From Bacillota bacterium (GTDB lineage Bacteria > Bacillota > Negativicutes > Sporomusales > CTSoil-080), in assembly GCA_017889625.1 (NCBI GenBank), contig JAGGAD010000029.1:1-41519 (forward strand): a stretch of 41,519 bases of DNA, in the 5' to 3' direction. Positions 1 to 8,165 of the stretch are shown here, one piece after another. The notes below the pieces were generated by a model. The model was given only the letters and a program-made list of their open reading frames with translations. It did not search any database and had not been told where the DNA came from. The number at the start of each line of letters is the position of its first letter. The stretch's first letter is position 1. Made by a program: the position numbers and the translations under genes.

Positions 1-978
1 GCTTTCGCTCTATCTATGGGCTTAGCCTCCGGCTACCCCATGGATGCGGTTATCACCAGCAAATTCCGCCAAAACAAGCTTTGTTCATCCGTCGAAGCCG
101 AAAGACTGCTTTCATTTACCAACACCGCGGACCCGCTGTTTATGTTCGGCGCGGTAGCGGTAGGCATGTTCGGCCAACCCGAACTTGGCGTAGCCATTGC
201 TCTGGCCCACTACCTATCCAGCTTTCTCGTCGGCGTCATTTACCGATTTCATGGTCGAAACCGTGACGTGACCACCGAAGAAAAAAAACAAAAATCCGGC
301 AATATCTTGGTCCGCGCCTTCCGCGAACTTTACAGCGCCCGCCAGCAAGACAACCGTAGTTTCGGCCAGCTATTAGGCGACTCAGTTAAATCATCGATGA
401 ATACTATTTTGCTAGTCGGCGGATTTATAATCCTTTTCTCAGTACTGATTCGCATCATTACAATCGTCGGACTAACCACTATCCTAAGCAGCTTCTTCTC
501 AACAATATTATCAATTTTCGGGTTTAGCACCAATTTAGCCCCTGCATTGGTCAGCGGGTTGTTTGAGCTTGATTTAGGGGCAATGGCCGCCAGTCAAGCT
601 GATGCCCCACTTATCGAGAAAGTAGCTATCGCCAGCGGCCTTATTGCCTGGAGCGGTCTTTCGGTTCACGCACAAGTGGCGAGCATAGTCATAGAATCAG
701 GAATCCGGCTAGCCCCCTACATGGTCGCCAGATTTCTCCATGCCATTCTCGCCCTTATCCTAACTTTGCTGTTCATAAATCCAGCCCATCAAGCAGCGCA
801 AATCATCAGTCTGCCAGTTATGACCATACCCGGCTCAGCCAGCCCGCTGTCATTCTGGTTACTCCGAATAGAACAAACCGGCTATCTATTTGTTCTATTC
901 ACCGCACTGCTTATCGCGTTTTCACTAATTTTTCATTTTGCCGGAAAACTACACGGGCTTAAGAAAAAATATCTGTAA
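1..978 (+). CDS. ylbJ: Sporulation integral membrane protein YlbJ (5' end outside window)
   Basis: The reading frame is open from base 1, so the start lies left of the window; at least 325 residues are present. It is a polytopic membrane protein of the nucleoside-recognition (Gate) type, with the conserved stretch GLASGYPMDAVITSKFR at the visible N-terminus and several hydrophobic segments (near residues 45-80, 130-170, 180-220 and 285-310). In Bacillus, YlbJ is needed for resistant spore formation, and ylbJ is found near rsmD (ylbH) and coaD (ylbI). Those same two genes lie next door here, which supports the call. Here ylbJ is convergent with that operon; its stop is only 12 nt from the stop of the coiled-coil gene. 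Its substrate is unknown. The presence of the gene suggests an endospore former. Confidence 0.85.
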   Translation, partial: AFALSMGLASGYPMDAVITSKFRQNKLCSSVEAERLLSFTNTADPLFMFGAVAVGMFGQPELGVAIALAHYLSSFLVGVIYRFHGRNRDVTTEEKKQKSGNILVRAFRELYSARQQDNRSFGQLLGDSVKSSMNTILLVGGFIILFSVLIRIITIVGLTTILSSFFSTILSIFGFSTNLAPALVSGLFELDLGAMAASQADAPLIEKVAIASGLIAWSGLSVHAQVASIVIESGIRLAPYMVARFLHAILALILTLLFINPAHQAAQIISLPVMTIPGSASPLSFWLLRIEQTGYLFVLFTALLIAFSLIFHFAGKLHGLKKKYL

Positions 979-990
979 GCCGGTTCTGCT

Positions 991-1446
991 CTACTGTTCC
1001 GGCTTATTCGGCTGCATTTTACTCTGTCCGTCCTTAACGACCTCTAAAGCCTTGGTCAAATTAGCCTCAATATAACTGAATACCTCATTTGCATAGGCCA
1101 CTGAATCATTTTGCAGAATTCTGGCATTTTCCCGAGCCTGCTGAACCAGCTCGTTGGCCTGATCTTGAGCTTGGCGCGTAATAGCATTTTCATCCGTTAA
1201 TTTAATAATATAGCTTTTAGCCTGCTCAACAATACTCTGCGCTTCGCGGTGAGCCTCATCAATAATTCTCTGCCGCTCGTTAATAATATTAGTAGCCTCA
1301 TTAAATTCCTTCGGCAAATTATCATGGATCGCATCAATAAGCCGATACAGCGAATCCTGATCCACCAATCGTTTTTGGGTTAGAGGAACCTTACCGGACT
1401 CTTCCAAGAGAGTCTCCATTTCCTCTAATATTTCCTCAATAGTCAT
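991..1446 (-). CDS. Coiled-coil protein resembling ATPase subunit H/B-type proteins
   Basis: A 151-residue soluble protein that is almost entirely helical. It is rich in Glu, Gln, Ala and Asn, with a long run of heptad-like sequence (residues about 45-135: EAHREAQSIVEQAKSY, QAQDQANELVQQAREN) typical of proteins labelled vacuolar-type ATPase subunit H-like. No catalytic motif or membrane segment is visible, so a scaffolding role is more likely than an enzymatic one. It is the third gene of an rsmD-coaD operon, starting 35 nt after coaD. The start is the ATG preceded by AGGAGGT about 5 nt upstream. The family assignment rests on composition and context only; its function is unknown. Confidence 0.7.
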   Translation of the reverse strand: MTIEEILEEMETLLEESGKVPLTQKRLVDQDSLYRLIDAIHDNLPKEFNEATNIINERQRIIDEAHREAQSIVEQAKSYIIKLTDENAITRQAQDQANELVQQARENARILQNDSVAYANEVFSYIEANLTKALEVVKDGQSKMQPNKPEQ

Positions 1447-1481
1447 ACGTACCTCCTACGTTCTAGCTCATTCAGTTAAAA

Positions 1482-1964
1482 TTAAAATTTAGCAATCCTG
1501 TTAGCAATTTTATCTTGTACCACTGCCGGCACCAGCCCGGCTATATTACCGCCAAACTTCGCCAGCTCCTTAATACTCGTAGAACTGACAAACGAATACT
1601 CATTATTAGTCATCATAAACACGGTTTCAATTTCAGAATTTATCTTTTTCATCAACAGCGCCCGCTGGAATTCATACTCAAAATCACTAAATGCGCGAAG
1701 CCCCCTGATAATAACATTAGACTGCCGCCGTTCTGCATACTCATTCAAAAGTCCGGAAAAAGAATCAACTTCAATATTAGGAATATGGGTTGTCGAATCT
1801 CTTAACATCTGAACCCGTTCCTCCATTGAGAACAACGGGTTTTTATTCGGGTTATGAAAAACTGCAACTATCAATAAATCAGTTATTTTAGCGGCTCGCT
1901 CAAAAATATCTACATGCCCGCTGGTTACCGGATCAAAACTGCCTGGACAAACTGCGATGCGCAC
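1482..1964 (-). CDS. coaD: Phosphopantetheine adenylyltransferase
   Basis: CoaD catalyses the penultimate step of coenzyme A synthesis, joining 4'-phosphopantetheine and ATP to give dephospho-CoA. The 160-residue length is typical. The nucleotidyltransferase signature is at the N-terminus (CPGSFDPVTSGHVDIFERA, containing the T/HxGH motif). The C-terminal ISSTSIKE-type motif appears as VSSTSIKELAKFGGNI around residues 126-141, and the internal RGLRAFSDFEYEFQ segment is also conserved. It starts 15 nt after rsmD, the conserved order in Firmicutes, and is probably co-transcribed with it. Nothing is unusual. Confidence 0.96.
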   Translation of the reverse strand: MRIAVCPGSFDPVTSGHVDIFERAAKITDLLIVAVFHNPNKNPLFSMEERVQMLRDSTTHIPNIEVDSFSGLLNEYAERRQSNVIIRGLRAFSDFEYEFQRALLMKKINSEIETVFMMTNNEYSFVSSTSIKELAKFGGNIAGLVPAVVQDKIANRIAKF

Positions 1965-1979
1965 TTAGTTACCCCCATT

Positions 1980-2537
1980 CTAATCTACCGTTCTCGTCAA
2001 AAAACTTACCATCGTTTCGCCATAGTGCTCAAGTCGTGTTTCTTGTAAATTCAACAAGTCTTCTGCTACAGGTTCATGTTTGGAGTGCTCTACAACAATA
2101 AGACCACTAGTCCGCAGAATGTCAGCGGCATCTATTTTTCTCAGAATCGCCAGCACCAACCCCCGGTTATAAGGCGGATCACAAAATATCAGGTCAAACT
2201 TCAACCCTTTGGCAACAAAAGTACCAATCGCCGCCGCCGCATCCATTCGGTAAAACTCGGCCTTATCCGCTAGCTTGGCCAGCTCAGCATTAGCTTTCGC
2301 CAGCTTTAAACTAATCGAACTATTATCCGTATATATTACCTTATCAGCCCCGCGGCTTAGTGCTTCCAATCCCAGGTTTCCGGTACCGGCAAAACAATCC
2401 AGTACCGTTGCCTCGATAACCCGACCCCCGATAATATTAAAAACCGATTCTTTCACCCGATCAGTAGTCGGGCGAATGTCCATTCCCTTGGGCGTTTTTA
2501 ACTTTAACCCTCTTCTACAACCAGTAATAATTCGCAT
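1980..2537 (-). CDS. rsmD: 16S rRNA (guanine966-N2)-methyltransferase RsmD
   Basis: A 185-residue SAM-dependent methyltransferase that modifies G966 of 16S rRNA. Visible motifs are RIITGCRRGLKLKTPKG at the N-terminus and RPTTDRVKESVFNII. The SAM-binding loop is VLDCFAGTGNLGLEALSRGA (residues about 44-63), and the catalytic motif is FCDPPYN (about 118-124), as in N6/N2 nucleic-acid methyltransferases. It is the first gene of the operon with coaD and the coiled-coil protein. Its upstream region abuts the divergent DUF4127 gene. Confidence 0.95.
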   Translation of the reverse strand: MRIITGCRRGLKLKTPKGMDIRPTTDRVKESVFNIIGGRVIEATVLDCFAGTGNLGLEALSRGADKVIYTDNSSISLKLAKANAELAKLADKAEFYRMDAAAAIGTFVAKGLKFDLIFCDPPYNRGLVLAILRKIDAADILRTSGLIVVEHSKHEPVAEDLLNLQETRLEHYGETMVSFLTRTVD

Positions 2538-2693
2538 AAAATCCCTTAATTCTATAATATTTATTATTTTACCATATTTACTGAAAGCTTTACTACTTTT
2601 CCTTAATAGATTTTGCGGTATTTTTCAACTCTTCAGCATAAAACCACGATAAAAGTCGAAAAAGGCAGGTAAAAAACTAGTCTGAGGTGCTTT

Positions 2694-4364
2694 ATGCAGC
2701 AACGAATAAGCTTCATATTAACCATAATCTTTATTTTAGGCTCGTTTTTCATTAATATATACACTGAAATCAGTCTACAACATTGTGCCCAACCTGTCCA
2801 GATTCCTGTTAATACTAAACCCAACTTTACTATTCTGCTGCTACCCCTAGACAGCCGCCCCCCCTGCACCCAATTCGTCGAAAAACTAGCCGCCTTAGCT
2901 AACGTAAACCTCATCCTGCCGCCCCCACAACTATTAGATAACTATCAGACTCCCGGCAAAACTAACGAGCTGCGCACTTGGCTTTATTCCGCAATCCCCA
3001 ACGTCGACGCCGCAATAATCTCCACCGACATGTTAATCCACGGCGGCCTTATCGCCTCCCGGCAAAATCCCCCTTCACCCGGCACTGCCGAAGCTACCAT
3101 CGCCTTACTGGAGGCCTGTCACCGGGCTAATCCTAACGCCAGCCTGTATGTATTTCATATTATCCCCCGCTTATTAATCGGCGGCAATAACATTAATCCG
3201 CGCTACCAAGCCCTAATGCAAAAATACTCCGTCCTTAAAGACGAAATATACACCTTTGAAAACCAGCCGGACATAACCGAACTAGAAGCCATAGAGCAAG
3301 AACTACCCCCGGAAATAATCAGCAACTATCTCACCCTCAACCAACAAACCACCGACCTAAGCATCAAACTCATTCACCTCGCCGACCAAGGCATTATCAG
3401 CAGCTTAGTCCTCGGTCAAGATGATGGCCAACCGTTTGGGTTACCCAACGTTGTCAAACAAAAATTAACCAATTACATCAAACACTATCCACAACTAACC
3501 GACAAAGTCTTTATCACCCGCGGCACCGATGAAGTCGCCTTAACCTTACTTGGCCATATCCTTATGCACCGCGCCGCCTGCCACCCTAGAGTCTTGGTCC
3601 AATACTCCACTCCCAGCGCCCCCACAACTATCATGCCCTACATGCCCCATTCAGTAGCAAAAACCGTAGCCGAAAAACTTGCCATCATCGGCGGCGTTCA
3701 AACTTCTGATCCCCAAAAAGCAGATTTTATCCTCTACATCCACATCGGCACCGCCCACACCTCCAAAGCCTCCCTAACCACCGCCGCCAGCCAAGTAAAA
3801 AACTTGCTAGATTCCGGGGCCATGGTAGCCCTAGTCGATCTTAGCTATCGCTTTAAACAAGAAGATACCCTGCTGCCTTACCTTATCGCTAACGATACAA
3901 AAATTTTCCGTCTGGCAGCCTATGCCGGCTGGAATACCACCAGCAACTCAATTGGCACCGCTCTAACCGAAGGGGCGCTGTTCACCCACGCCTTGGCCGC
4001 TGACCAAACCTCACCGCCTAACATCAGGCTCTACAAAAACAACCTTGAATTTTTGGCCGCCCGGTTTTTAGATGACTCGTTCTATGAAAAAGACATTCTG
4101 CCATATATCGCCGCTACCCTCAAACAACGTAACATTGACCAGAACAACCTAGGTGATAACTACAACTCAACCAACCGCCTAGCCAAAACCCTCCTCACTG
4201 GCCGGGCTGATACCCTATTTCGCCAGACCCTATTCCGCCAACCCCTCGCAACAAAAAACGGCGGCCAGCTATTAGTCACTAACCTTGATATCGAAGCCGA
4301 CCTGCCGTGGTCACGAATCTTCGAAATCAGGATTACCCCCATCATATCAGTTAAGTATCAATAA
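2694..4364 (+). CDS. DUF4127 family protein
   Basis: A 556-residue protein with an N-terminal signal anchor (hydrophobic residues about 7-25), so the bulk is probably outside the cytoplasmic membrane. The family is recognised from the opening LLPLDSRPPCTQFVEKLA, then STDMLIHGGLIASR, VFHIIPRLL and LGQDDGQPFGLPN. Members are found mainly in Firmicutes; I know of no established biochemical role. It begins at the ATG preceded by TGAGG about 6 nt upstream and is divergent from rsmD. Its codons are C-rich at third positions compared with the AT-rich genes further right. A bidirectional hairpin separates it from the convergent NlpC gene. The name is by family resemblance; the function is unknown. 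Confidence 0.8.
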   Translation: MQQRISFILTIIFILGSFFINIYTEISLQHCAQPVQIPVNTKPNFTILLLPLDSRPPCTQFVEKLAALANVNLILPPPQLLDNYQTPGKTNELRTWLYSAIPNVDAAIISTDMLIHGGLIASRQNPPSPGTAEATIALLEACHRANPNASLYVFHIIPRLLIGGNNINPRYQALMQKYSVLKDEIYTFENQPDITELEAIEQELPPEIISNYLTLNQQTTDLSIKLIHLADQGIISSLVLGQDDGQPFGLPNVVKQKLTNYIKHYPQLTDKVFITRGTDEVALTLLGHILMHRAACHPRVLVQYSTPSAPTTIMPYMPHSVAKTVAEKLAIIGGVQTSDPQKADFILYIHIGTAHTSKASLTTAASQVKNLLDSGAMVALVDLSYRFKQEDTLLPYLIANDTKIFRLAAYAGWNTTSNSIGTALTEGALFTHALAADQTSPPNIRLYKNNLEFLAARFLDDSFYEKDILPYIAATLKQRNIDQNNLGDNYNSTNRLAKTLLTGRADTLFRQTLFRQPLATKNGGQLLVTNLDIEADLPWSRIFEIRITPIISVKYQ

Positions 4365-4390
4365 ACTTATCCACTCCCTATTAGACACAA

Positions 4391-4413
4391 AAAACCGGGG
4401 TATTACCCCGGTT
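4391..4413 (-). terminator. Intrinsic terminator after the NlpC/P60 gene
   Basis: A 9-bp perfect stem (AACCGGGGT / ACCCCGGTT, 3-nt loop) at 4393-4413. Read on the minus strand it is followed by a T-run at the plus-strand A-run 4389-4394, eleven bases past the NlpC stop. It may also serve the convergent DUF4127 gene. Confidence 0.85.
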
Positions 4414-4423
4414 AATCACAATA

Positions 4424-5107
4424 CTATCGTATAACTCGCCGTGCGCCAAGATAACGTTCCTGATAATAAGGCTTCGACAATGATGTTAACGTAACCTCGC
4501 CCGCGCCTGAACTTGCATGAATAAAATAGTCTCCGCCAACATAAATACCAACATGGGATGGACCAACTTCATAAGTTGTAAAAAACACCATATCTCCGGG
4601 GCGAATATCCTGACGGGACACTGCTAACCCCACATCAAATTGTTCATCAGCCATCCGCGGCAAATCAACCCCGAAATGACCAAATACATAAGAAACAAAC
4701 CCGGAGCAATCAAAACCTGAAGCTGAACGCCCAGCCCAAACATACGGCGTTCCCAAATACTGCCGGGCAAACCTGACAATTCGAATCCCAGTGCGACTAT
4801 CCACGCCGCGACTGACCGCCGGATTATACTCTGCTATCGCCTGCCAGGTAGCCGGACCAACCACGCCGTCAGCACTTAAACCGACCGCTAATTGAAAGTC
4901 CACCACCGCAGCTCTAGTAGCCGCGCCAAAATTACCGTCCGGCGCAGATTGGTAATAACCATACCCCTGCAACTTAGACTGCAGTTTATATACCAAATCC
5001 CCGGTAGCACCCTGCTTCAACAATAGGCTCTCAGCAAAAGCCGAACTGCTAACAACAACCATAACCACCATCAACACTAAAATCGATTTTAAACAAACTT
5101 TCTTCAT
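4424..5107 (-). CDS. Secreted NlpC/P60 endopeptidase with peptidoglycan-binding domain
   Basis: A 227-residue exported cell-wall hydrolase. Residues 1-25 form a signal peptide ending SSAFA. Residues about 30-92 are a PG_binding_1 domain (LLKQGATGDLVYKLQSKLQGYGYY, then ADGVVGPATWQAI). Residues about 105-227 are an NlpC/P60 domain with the catalytic Cys in FDCSGFVSYVFG, a His in PSHVGIYVGGDYFIHA, and the YLGTPYVWAG entry motif. Such enzymes cut stem peptides between D-Glu and diaminopimelate. It is a single gene with its own terminator. SD-like GGAGG precedes the ATG. Confidence 0.92.
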   Translation of the reverse strand: MKKVCLKSILVLMVVMVVVSSSAFAESLLLKQGATGDLVYKLQSKLQGYGYYQSAPDGNFGAATRAAVVDFQLAVGLSADGVVGPATWQAIAEYNPAVSRGVDSRTGIRIVRFARQYLGTPYVWAGRSASGFDCSGFVSYVFGHFGVDLPRMADEQFDVGLAVSRQDIRPGDMVFFTTYEVGPSHVGIYVGGDYFIHASSGAGEVTLTSLSKPYYQERYLGARRVIR

Positions 5108-5257
5108 AACGCCTCCCTATACTTTTATTTGGTAATAATAATATTCGCCATAAGTCATGATTTTCCTGCAATATCAACCCAGTATATTCTATTATTTCCT
5201 TCTATTTACAAGTACGTTTTTTATTACTTCCCCGCCTAACATTTTTACATAATTATG

Positions 5258-5286
5258 TTGACAAAGTCTCATTAGTTATGTATAAT
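5258..5286 (+). promoter_or_regulatory. Consensus sigma-A promoter for tRNA-Pro
   Basis: TTGACA at 5258-5263 and TATAAT at 5281-5286 with a 17-bp spacer: both hexamers are perfect. The tRNA begins 40 bp after the -10, so a short 5' leader is removed by RNase P. Confidence 0.92.
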
Positions 5287-5326
5287 CTATAAATGTTGAC
5301 GACATAAATTCCCCGCCGTAATTAAT

Positions 5327-5403
5327 CGGGATGTAGCGCAGCTTGGTAGCGCACCTGCTTCGGGAGTAGGGGGCCGCAGGTTCGAATCCTGTCATCCCGA
5401 CCA
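5327..5403 (+). tRNA. tRNA-Pro (anticodon CGG), CCA encoded
   Basis: A 77-nt cloverleaf. The acceptor stem is CGGGATG / CATCCCG with discriminator A and an encoded CCA tail. The D-arm is GCGCAGCTTGGTAGCGC. The anticodon stem is CCTGC / GTAGG with loop TTCGGGA, giving anticodon CGG, which reads CCG. The T-arm is GCAGG-TTCGAAT-CCTGT. The C1:G72 pair is the bacterial proline-tRNA identity feature. It is a single-gene unit with its own promoter and terminator. Confidence 0.97.
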
Positions 5404-5417
5404 TAATCCGATCGTCT

Positions 5418-5460
5418 ACAAAAAATACACCTAACGCCATGCGTTAGGTGTATTTTTTGT
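5418..5460 (+). terminator. Terminator of tRNA-Pro
   Basis: A perfect 20-bp inverted repeat (5418-5437 with 5441-5460, 3-nt loop CAT) whose 3' arm carries the TATTTTTTGT run. It lies 14 bp after the tRNA 3' end and is symmetrical, so it could work in both directions. Confidence 0.93.
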
Positions 5461-5535
5461 ATTAACCGCCAAGCCTTCGCTAAACCATTAGAGTTTGACG
5501 CGCGCACCTTAGTCAGGCAGGTTCTCCTATTCTCG

Positions 5536-5946
5536 CTATTCTGGACGCATACCTAACTCCTGCGAAAATCTTAATAAATATCCATCAGGATCTAAAACCA
5601 AGAATTCTCTAACACCATAATATTCATTGTTTATTCTATACCAATGATCTTCCGGTTCAACAAAAATAGGATATTTTTCGTTTTTCAAGCGACCTAGCAA
5701 AAGAGAAATGTCATCAACTTCAATTTGCAAATTAATACCTCTTCCATAAGGATAGGATAATTTACCTGTTGTCCATGTATCGTTGTTTTTTTCAATCATT
5801 ATTTGAACATTACCTAGTACTAAAAAGGCAAAGCCCACTTCTTCTCTTTGGTATTCAATATTGAAACCCAAGATGTCCACGTAAAATGAAATACTATTAT
5901 CAATATCCGAGACACTTAACTCCGGTATTAGACTGTTAAACTTCAT
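5536..5946 (-). CDS. VOC-fold (glyoxalase/bleomycin-resistance) family protein
   Basis: A 136-residue protein with the paired beta-alpha-beta-beta-beta modules of the vicinal-oxygen-chelate superfamily. Visible are LIPELSVSDIDNSISFYVDILGF at the start, NLQIEVDDISLLLGRL in the middle, and VREFLVLDPDGYLLRFSQ at the end. The FxxxDPDGYLLRF ending is typical of the bleomycin-resistance/ShBle-like subgroup, which binds drugs rather than catalysing glyoxalase chemistry. The substrate cannot be told from sequence. It is isolated, with no obvious operon partner. Confidence 0.85.
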   Translation of the reverse strand: MKFNSLIPELSVSDIDNSISFYVDILGFNIEYQREEVGFAFLVLGNVQIMIEKNNDTWTTGKLSYPYGRGINLQIEVDDISLLLGRLKNEKYPIFVEPEDHWYRINNEYYGVREFLVLDPDGYLLRFSQELGMRPE

Positions 5947-6220
5947 ATCAGCTCAACCTCTTCAACTATTTTATCAAGTACATTTGGGGCCTCATATTCT
6001 TCCACTGGGAATAAACTCTCGATTTAGCAGGCCAAGATGACAGGTTGATCATCGTTTGAATTAAATATTATATATTTCGTCCCCAAATCCCTTTATTTGG
6101 CTCCTGCCAGCATCGCAGTCACCAAATGCAAAGAAAGTGGAAATATGGCCTTGGGGTAGTAATATATATAGCGCGTTAAACAAACTATGCCGAAATTATC
6201 GGCAGTCACCCATATAAAAT
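5947..6220. other. Intergenic stretch with no supported gene
   Basis: About 270 bases between the VOC gene and the porin terminator. The minus strand is open across part of it, but that frame runs through the terminator hairpin into the porin 3' end and lacks a recognisable product, so I do not call it. I see no RNA motif here. Confidence 0.6.
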
Positions 6221-6248
6221 AAAAACCGTGCCCAAGGGCACGGTTTTT
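6221..6248 (-). terminator. Terminator of SLH porin 1
   Basis: A perfect 13-bp stem (AAAAACCGTGCCC / GGGCACGGTTTTT, 2-nt loop) eight bases after the porin stop. A T-run follows on either strand, so it may be bidirectional. Confidence 0.93.
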
Positions 6249-6255
6249 ATCGAAA

Positions 6256-7557
6256 CTAGAACATGTAGTTAACTTGCAATCTGGTATATTTGTCGCTAGC
6301 AAGAGCAGCACCGGTTAAAGGATCCTTCATATTAAATTCATAGAATCCTTCCAAAAGAATGTTATTAGCCATGGCATAGCTTACTTGGAAATCCCAAGCT
6401 TTGACACCTTGAAAAGGATTACTAGTAGTGCCTTTACCACTAAGCACGCTAACGTTAGCGCCAGTCAGACTAGTACTGATAGATCCCACATCAGCATTTA
6501 AATATTCTGCCGCCATCCCCCAAGATCCAGGAGTTGCAACATTAGCGCCTTTATACGCAAGGCGGGCTACATACGCAGTTGGATCACTATTGCCATTAGC
6601 AGCTTTAAAATAATCACCGCTGTTTTTCCAGTAATCGCCAACAAGAACGATATTAGGCAGAACTTTTAGGCTTAAACCAGCGCCAATAATATCTAGTTGG
6701 TTGCATCTTTGGCTCTTAATATAGTTAGCGTCAATTTTGAAGTTTTTATTAAAAGCATAGTTGAATTGGGTATACCCGATATTATCAACATCATCGAAAA
6801 TATTAGTAGTATACAAGCTAAACCCACTTATACCTGCATAACCGCCCATTAAGCTAGCTTTGCCTCGTTTGATATTCGCTTGTACCCCATCAGTCATACC
6901 TTTGCCACCAGAAAAGTAAAGGGTCTGACCAATATTTAAGTCGTAACGGCCCACTGTCAAGTCCGTGTTTTTCAAGACAAAATCTTTAGTAGTAAAGGCA
7001 GCATTCACAACTTTACTTGTATCATTAGTACCAGTAGCACCAAATTCATTGTGATTCATCAGCATTAAACGTCCATAAAAGGAGGTCTTATCATTCACAT
7101 CAGCTGAAAAAGCAAGACGCCACCGTTCACCCCAAGTCGGGTTAGTAGCACTGTTTTCTTGACTGATATAGCGGATACGAGCATCGGCAGTCAGTTTAAT
7201 GTTACCGACTTTTTTTTCCAGGTTCGCAACGCGCACGCCAAGGTTGTTTAACTCAGTAGCAAATTCAGCTTGTAATTTTGCAATTACTGCTTTGTCCGCC
7301 GGAGTTGCTTTGTCTTCCTTAGCCATTGCTTTGGCGACGATTTGCGCCATTTCGTAACGAGTTACGGTTTTGTTACCTTGGAAAGAGCCATCGCCCATAC
7401 CATCAATAATACCAGCTTTAGCCAGTTGTTTTACTGCGCCATAAGCCCAGTGGTTGGCTGGTACGTCAGTGAAAGGGTTTGAATTCGCAGCAAAAGCTGT
7501 TCCAGCTATGCCTAGTACAAAAACCAATGCTAAAATTAAACTTAAACTTTTCTTCAT
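6256..7557 (-). CDS. SLH-domain outer-membrane porin 1 (OmpM-like)
   Basis: A 433-residue exported protein. Residues 1-23 form a signal peptide (cleavage after TAFAA). Residues about 28-85 form one SLH domain (NPFTDVPANHWAYGAVKQL, then VTRYEMAQIVAKAMA). A short coiled coil follows (residues about 90-120, LGVRVANLEKKVGNI), then a beta-barrel of alternating aromatic strands to the C-terminal YTRLQVNYMF, ending in Phe as outer-membrane barrels do. In Negativicutes such proteins (OmpM) tether the outer membrane: the periplasmic SLH domain binds polyamine-modified peptidoglycan and the barrel forms a channel. The start follows AAGGGGGAAATTTT. It is a paralogue of the gene at 10347-11645, similar over its whole length. 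A long leader lies upstream. Confidence 0.93.
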   Translation of the reverse strand: MKKSLSLILALVFVLGIAGTAFAANSNPFTDVPANHWAYGAVKQLAKAGIIDGMGDGSFQGNKTVTRYEMAQIVAKAMAKEDKATPADKAVIAKLQAEFATELNNLGVRVANLEKKVGNIKLTADARIRYISQENSATNPTWGERWRLAFSADVNDKTSFYGRLMLMNHNEFGATGTNDTSKVVNAAFTTKDFVLKNTDLTVGRYDLNIGQTLYFSGGKGMTDGVQANIKRGKASLMGGYAGISGFSLYTTNIFDDVDNIGYTQFNYAFNKNFKIDANYIKSQRCNQLDIIGAGLSLKVLPNIVLVGDYWKNSGDYFKAANGNSDPTAYVARLAYKGANVATPGSWGMAAEYLNADVGSISTSLTGANVSVLSGKGTTSNPFQGVKAWDFQVSYAMANNILLEGFYEFNMKDPLTGAALASDKYTRLQVNYMF

Positions 7558-7724
7558 AAAATTTCCCCCTTAGGTTTTTACTATATAATGAGCCTAAGCA
7601 AGGAATGGTTTGAGTTTCCACGTTACCTCAATATTCCTTTGTCAAAGACCCTATATCTATCACTTACTACGAAAGCCGGTCCCGGGTTCCTAAGGTTACA
7701 CCTCCTTTCACCCCGCTCAGTTTT
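7558..7724 (-). promoter_or_regulatory. Conserved leader/promoter region of SLH porin 1
   Basis: Several blocks are shared with the leader of SLH porin 2: the SD region next to the start, a 20-nt identical block at 7627-7646 that reads TTTGACAAAGGAATATTGAG on the minus strand, and a block at 7701-7724 containing AAAGGAGG. The block at 7640-7645 supplies a TTGACA 83 bp from the start codon, a possible -35. A good -10 is not clear at 17 bp, so promoter assignment is tentative. Confidence 0.5.
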
Positions 7725-7860
7725 CTTCAGTGAACAGATCGCTGCTGGCATTTGTATATTTACAAAACAACTTTACTACATTTCTGCACAAAGAAATTTT
7801 TTCCTGCTACCTCGCCATAATTTTCTACATTTTTCTACATATTTTTTTAAAAATAAAAAT

Positions 7861-7887
7861 GAACTGTGTAAAAAAATAGCACAGTTC
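7861..7887. repeat. Small inverted repeat upstream of porin 1 leader
   Basis: GAACTGTG at 7861-7868 pairs perfectly with CACAGTTC at 7880-7887 around an A-rich loop. It could belong to the end of the upstream inverted-autotransporter unit or to the porin regulatory region. The equivalent position at the other porin holds a larger terminator hairpin with a similar GAAC...GTTC core. Confidence 0.4.
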
Positions 7888-7945
7888 GCTTAGGATTCCA
7901 TTTTGGGCTATAGAAATTTATTAAGCTTAGCTCTATGAATTATTA

Positions 7946-8000
7946 AAAATCCCTGCGCACAAAAATCGTTTCTAAGCGATTTAAAATGCGCAGGGATTTT
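7946..8000 (-). terminator. Terminator after the inverse autotransporter gene
   Basis: A 14-bp perfect outer stem (AAAATCCCTGCGCA at 7946-7959 with its complement at 7987-8000). A second nested hairpin (AAATCG / CGATTT) sits in the loop. On the minus strand a TTTTTAATAA tail follows. It lies about 165 bases after the autotransporter stop; I see no gene in the bases between (8001-8165). Confidence 0.75.
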
Positions 8001-8165
8001 CTAAGAATATAGAAGGAACGAAATTATTTAGGTTGTTTGGCAACCCATTACCGCGTTACCGCATTTGACTAAAGCAAACAGTGGCAATACTGCGGACTCA
8101 AACAAACCGTCAGTTCCTGCTCGTTTGATTATAAGATACTCATGTTAATACTATTCAGCTTCTAC

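Noticed and set aside
4463-4480. TTGTCGAA on the minus strand as a Spo0A box
   Set aside because: It lies inside the NlpC/P60 coding region; most likely chance.
5322-5507. 61-codon minus-strand frame across the tRNA
   Set aside because: It lies over tRNA-Pro and its terminator on the opposite strand; the tRNA call is unambiguous.
6093-6311. 72-codon minus-strand frame after porin 1
   Set aside because: It starts inside the porin 3' end, crosses the terminator hairpin and has no recognisable content.
7588-7893. Plus-strand frame over the porin 1 leader
   Set aside because: It overlaps conserved minus-strand leader blocks, and the equivalent region of porin 2 does not keep the frame.
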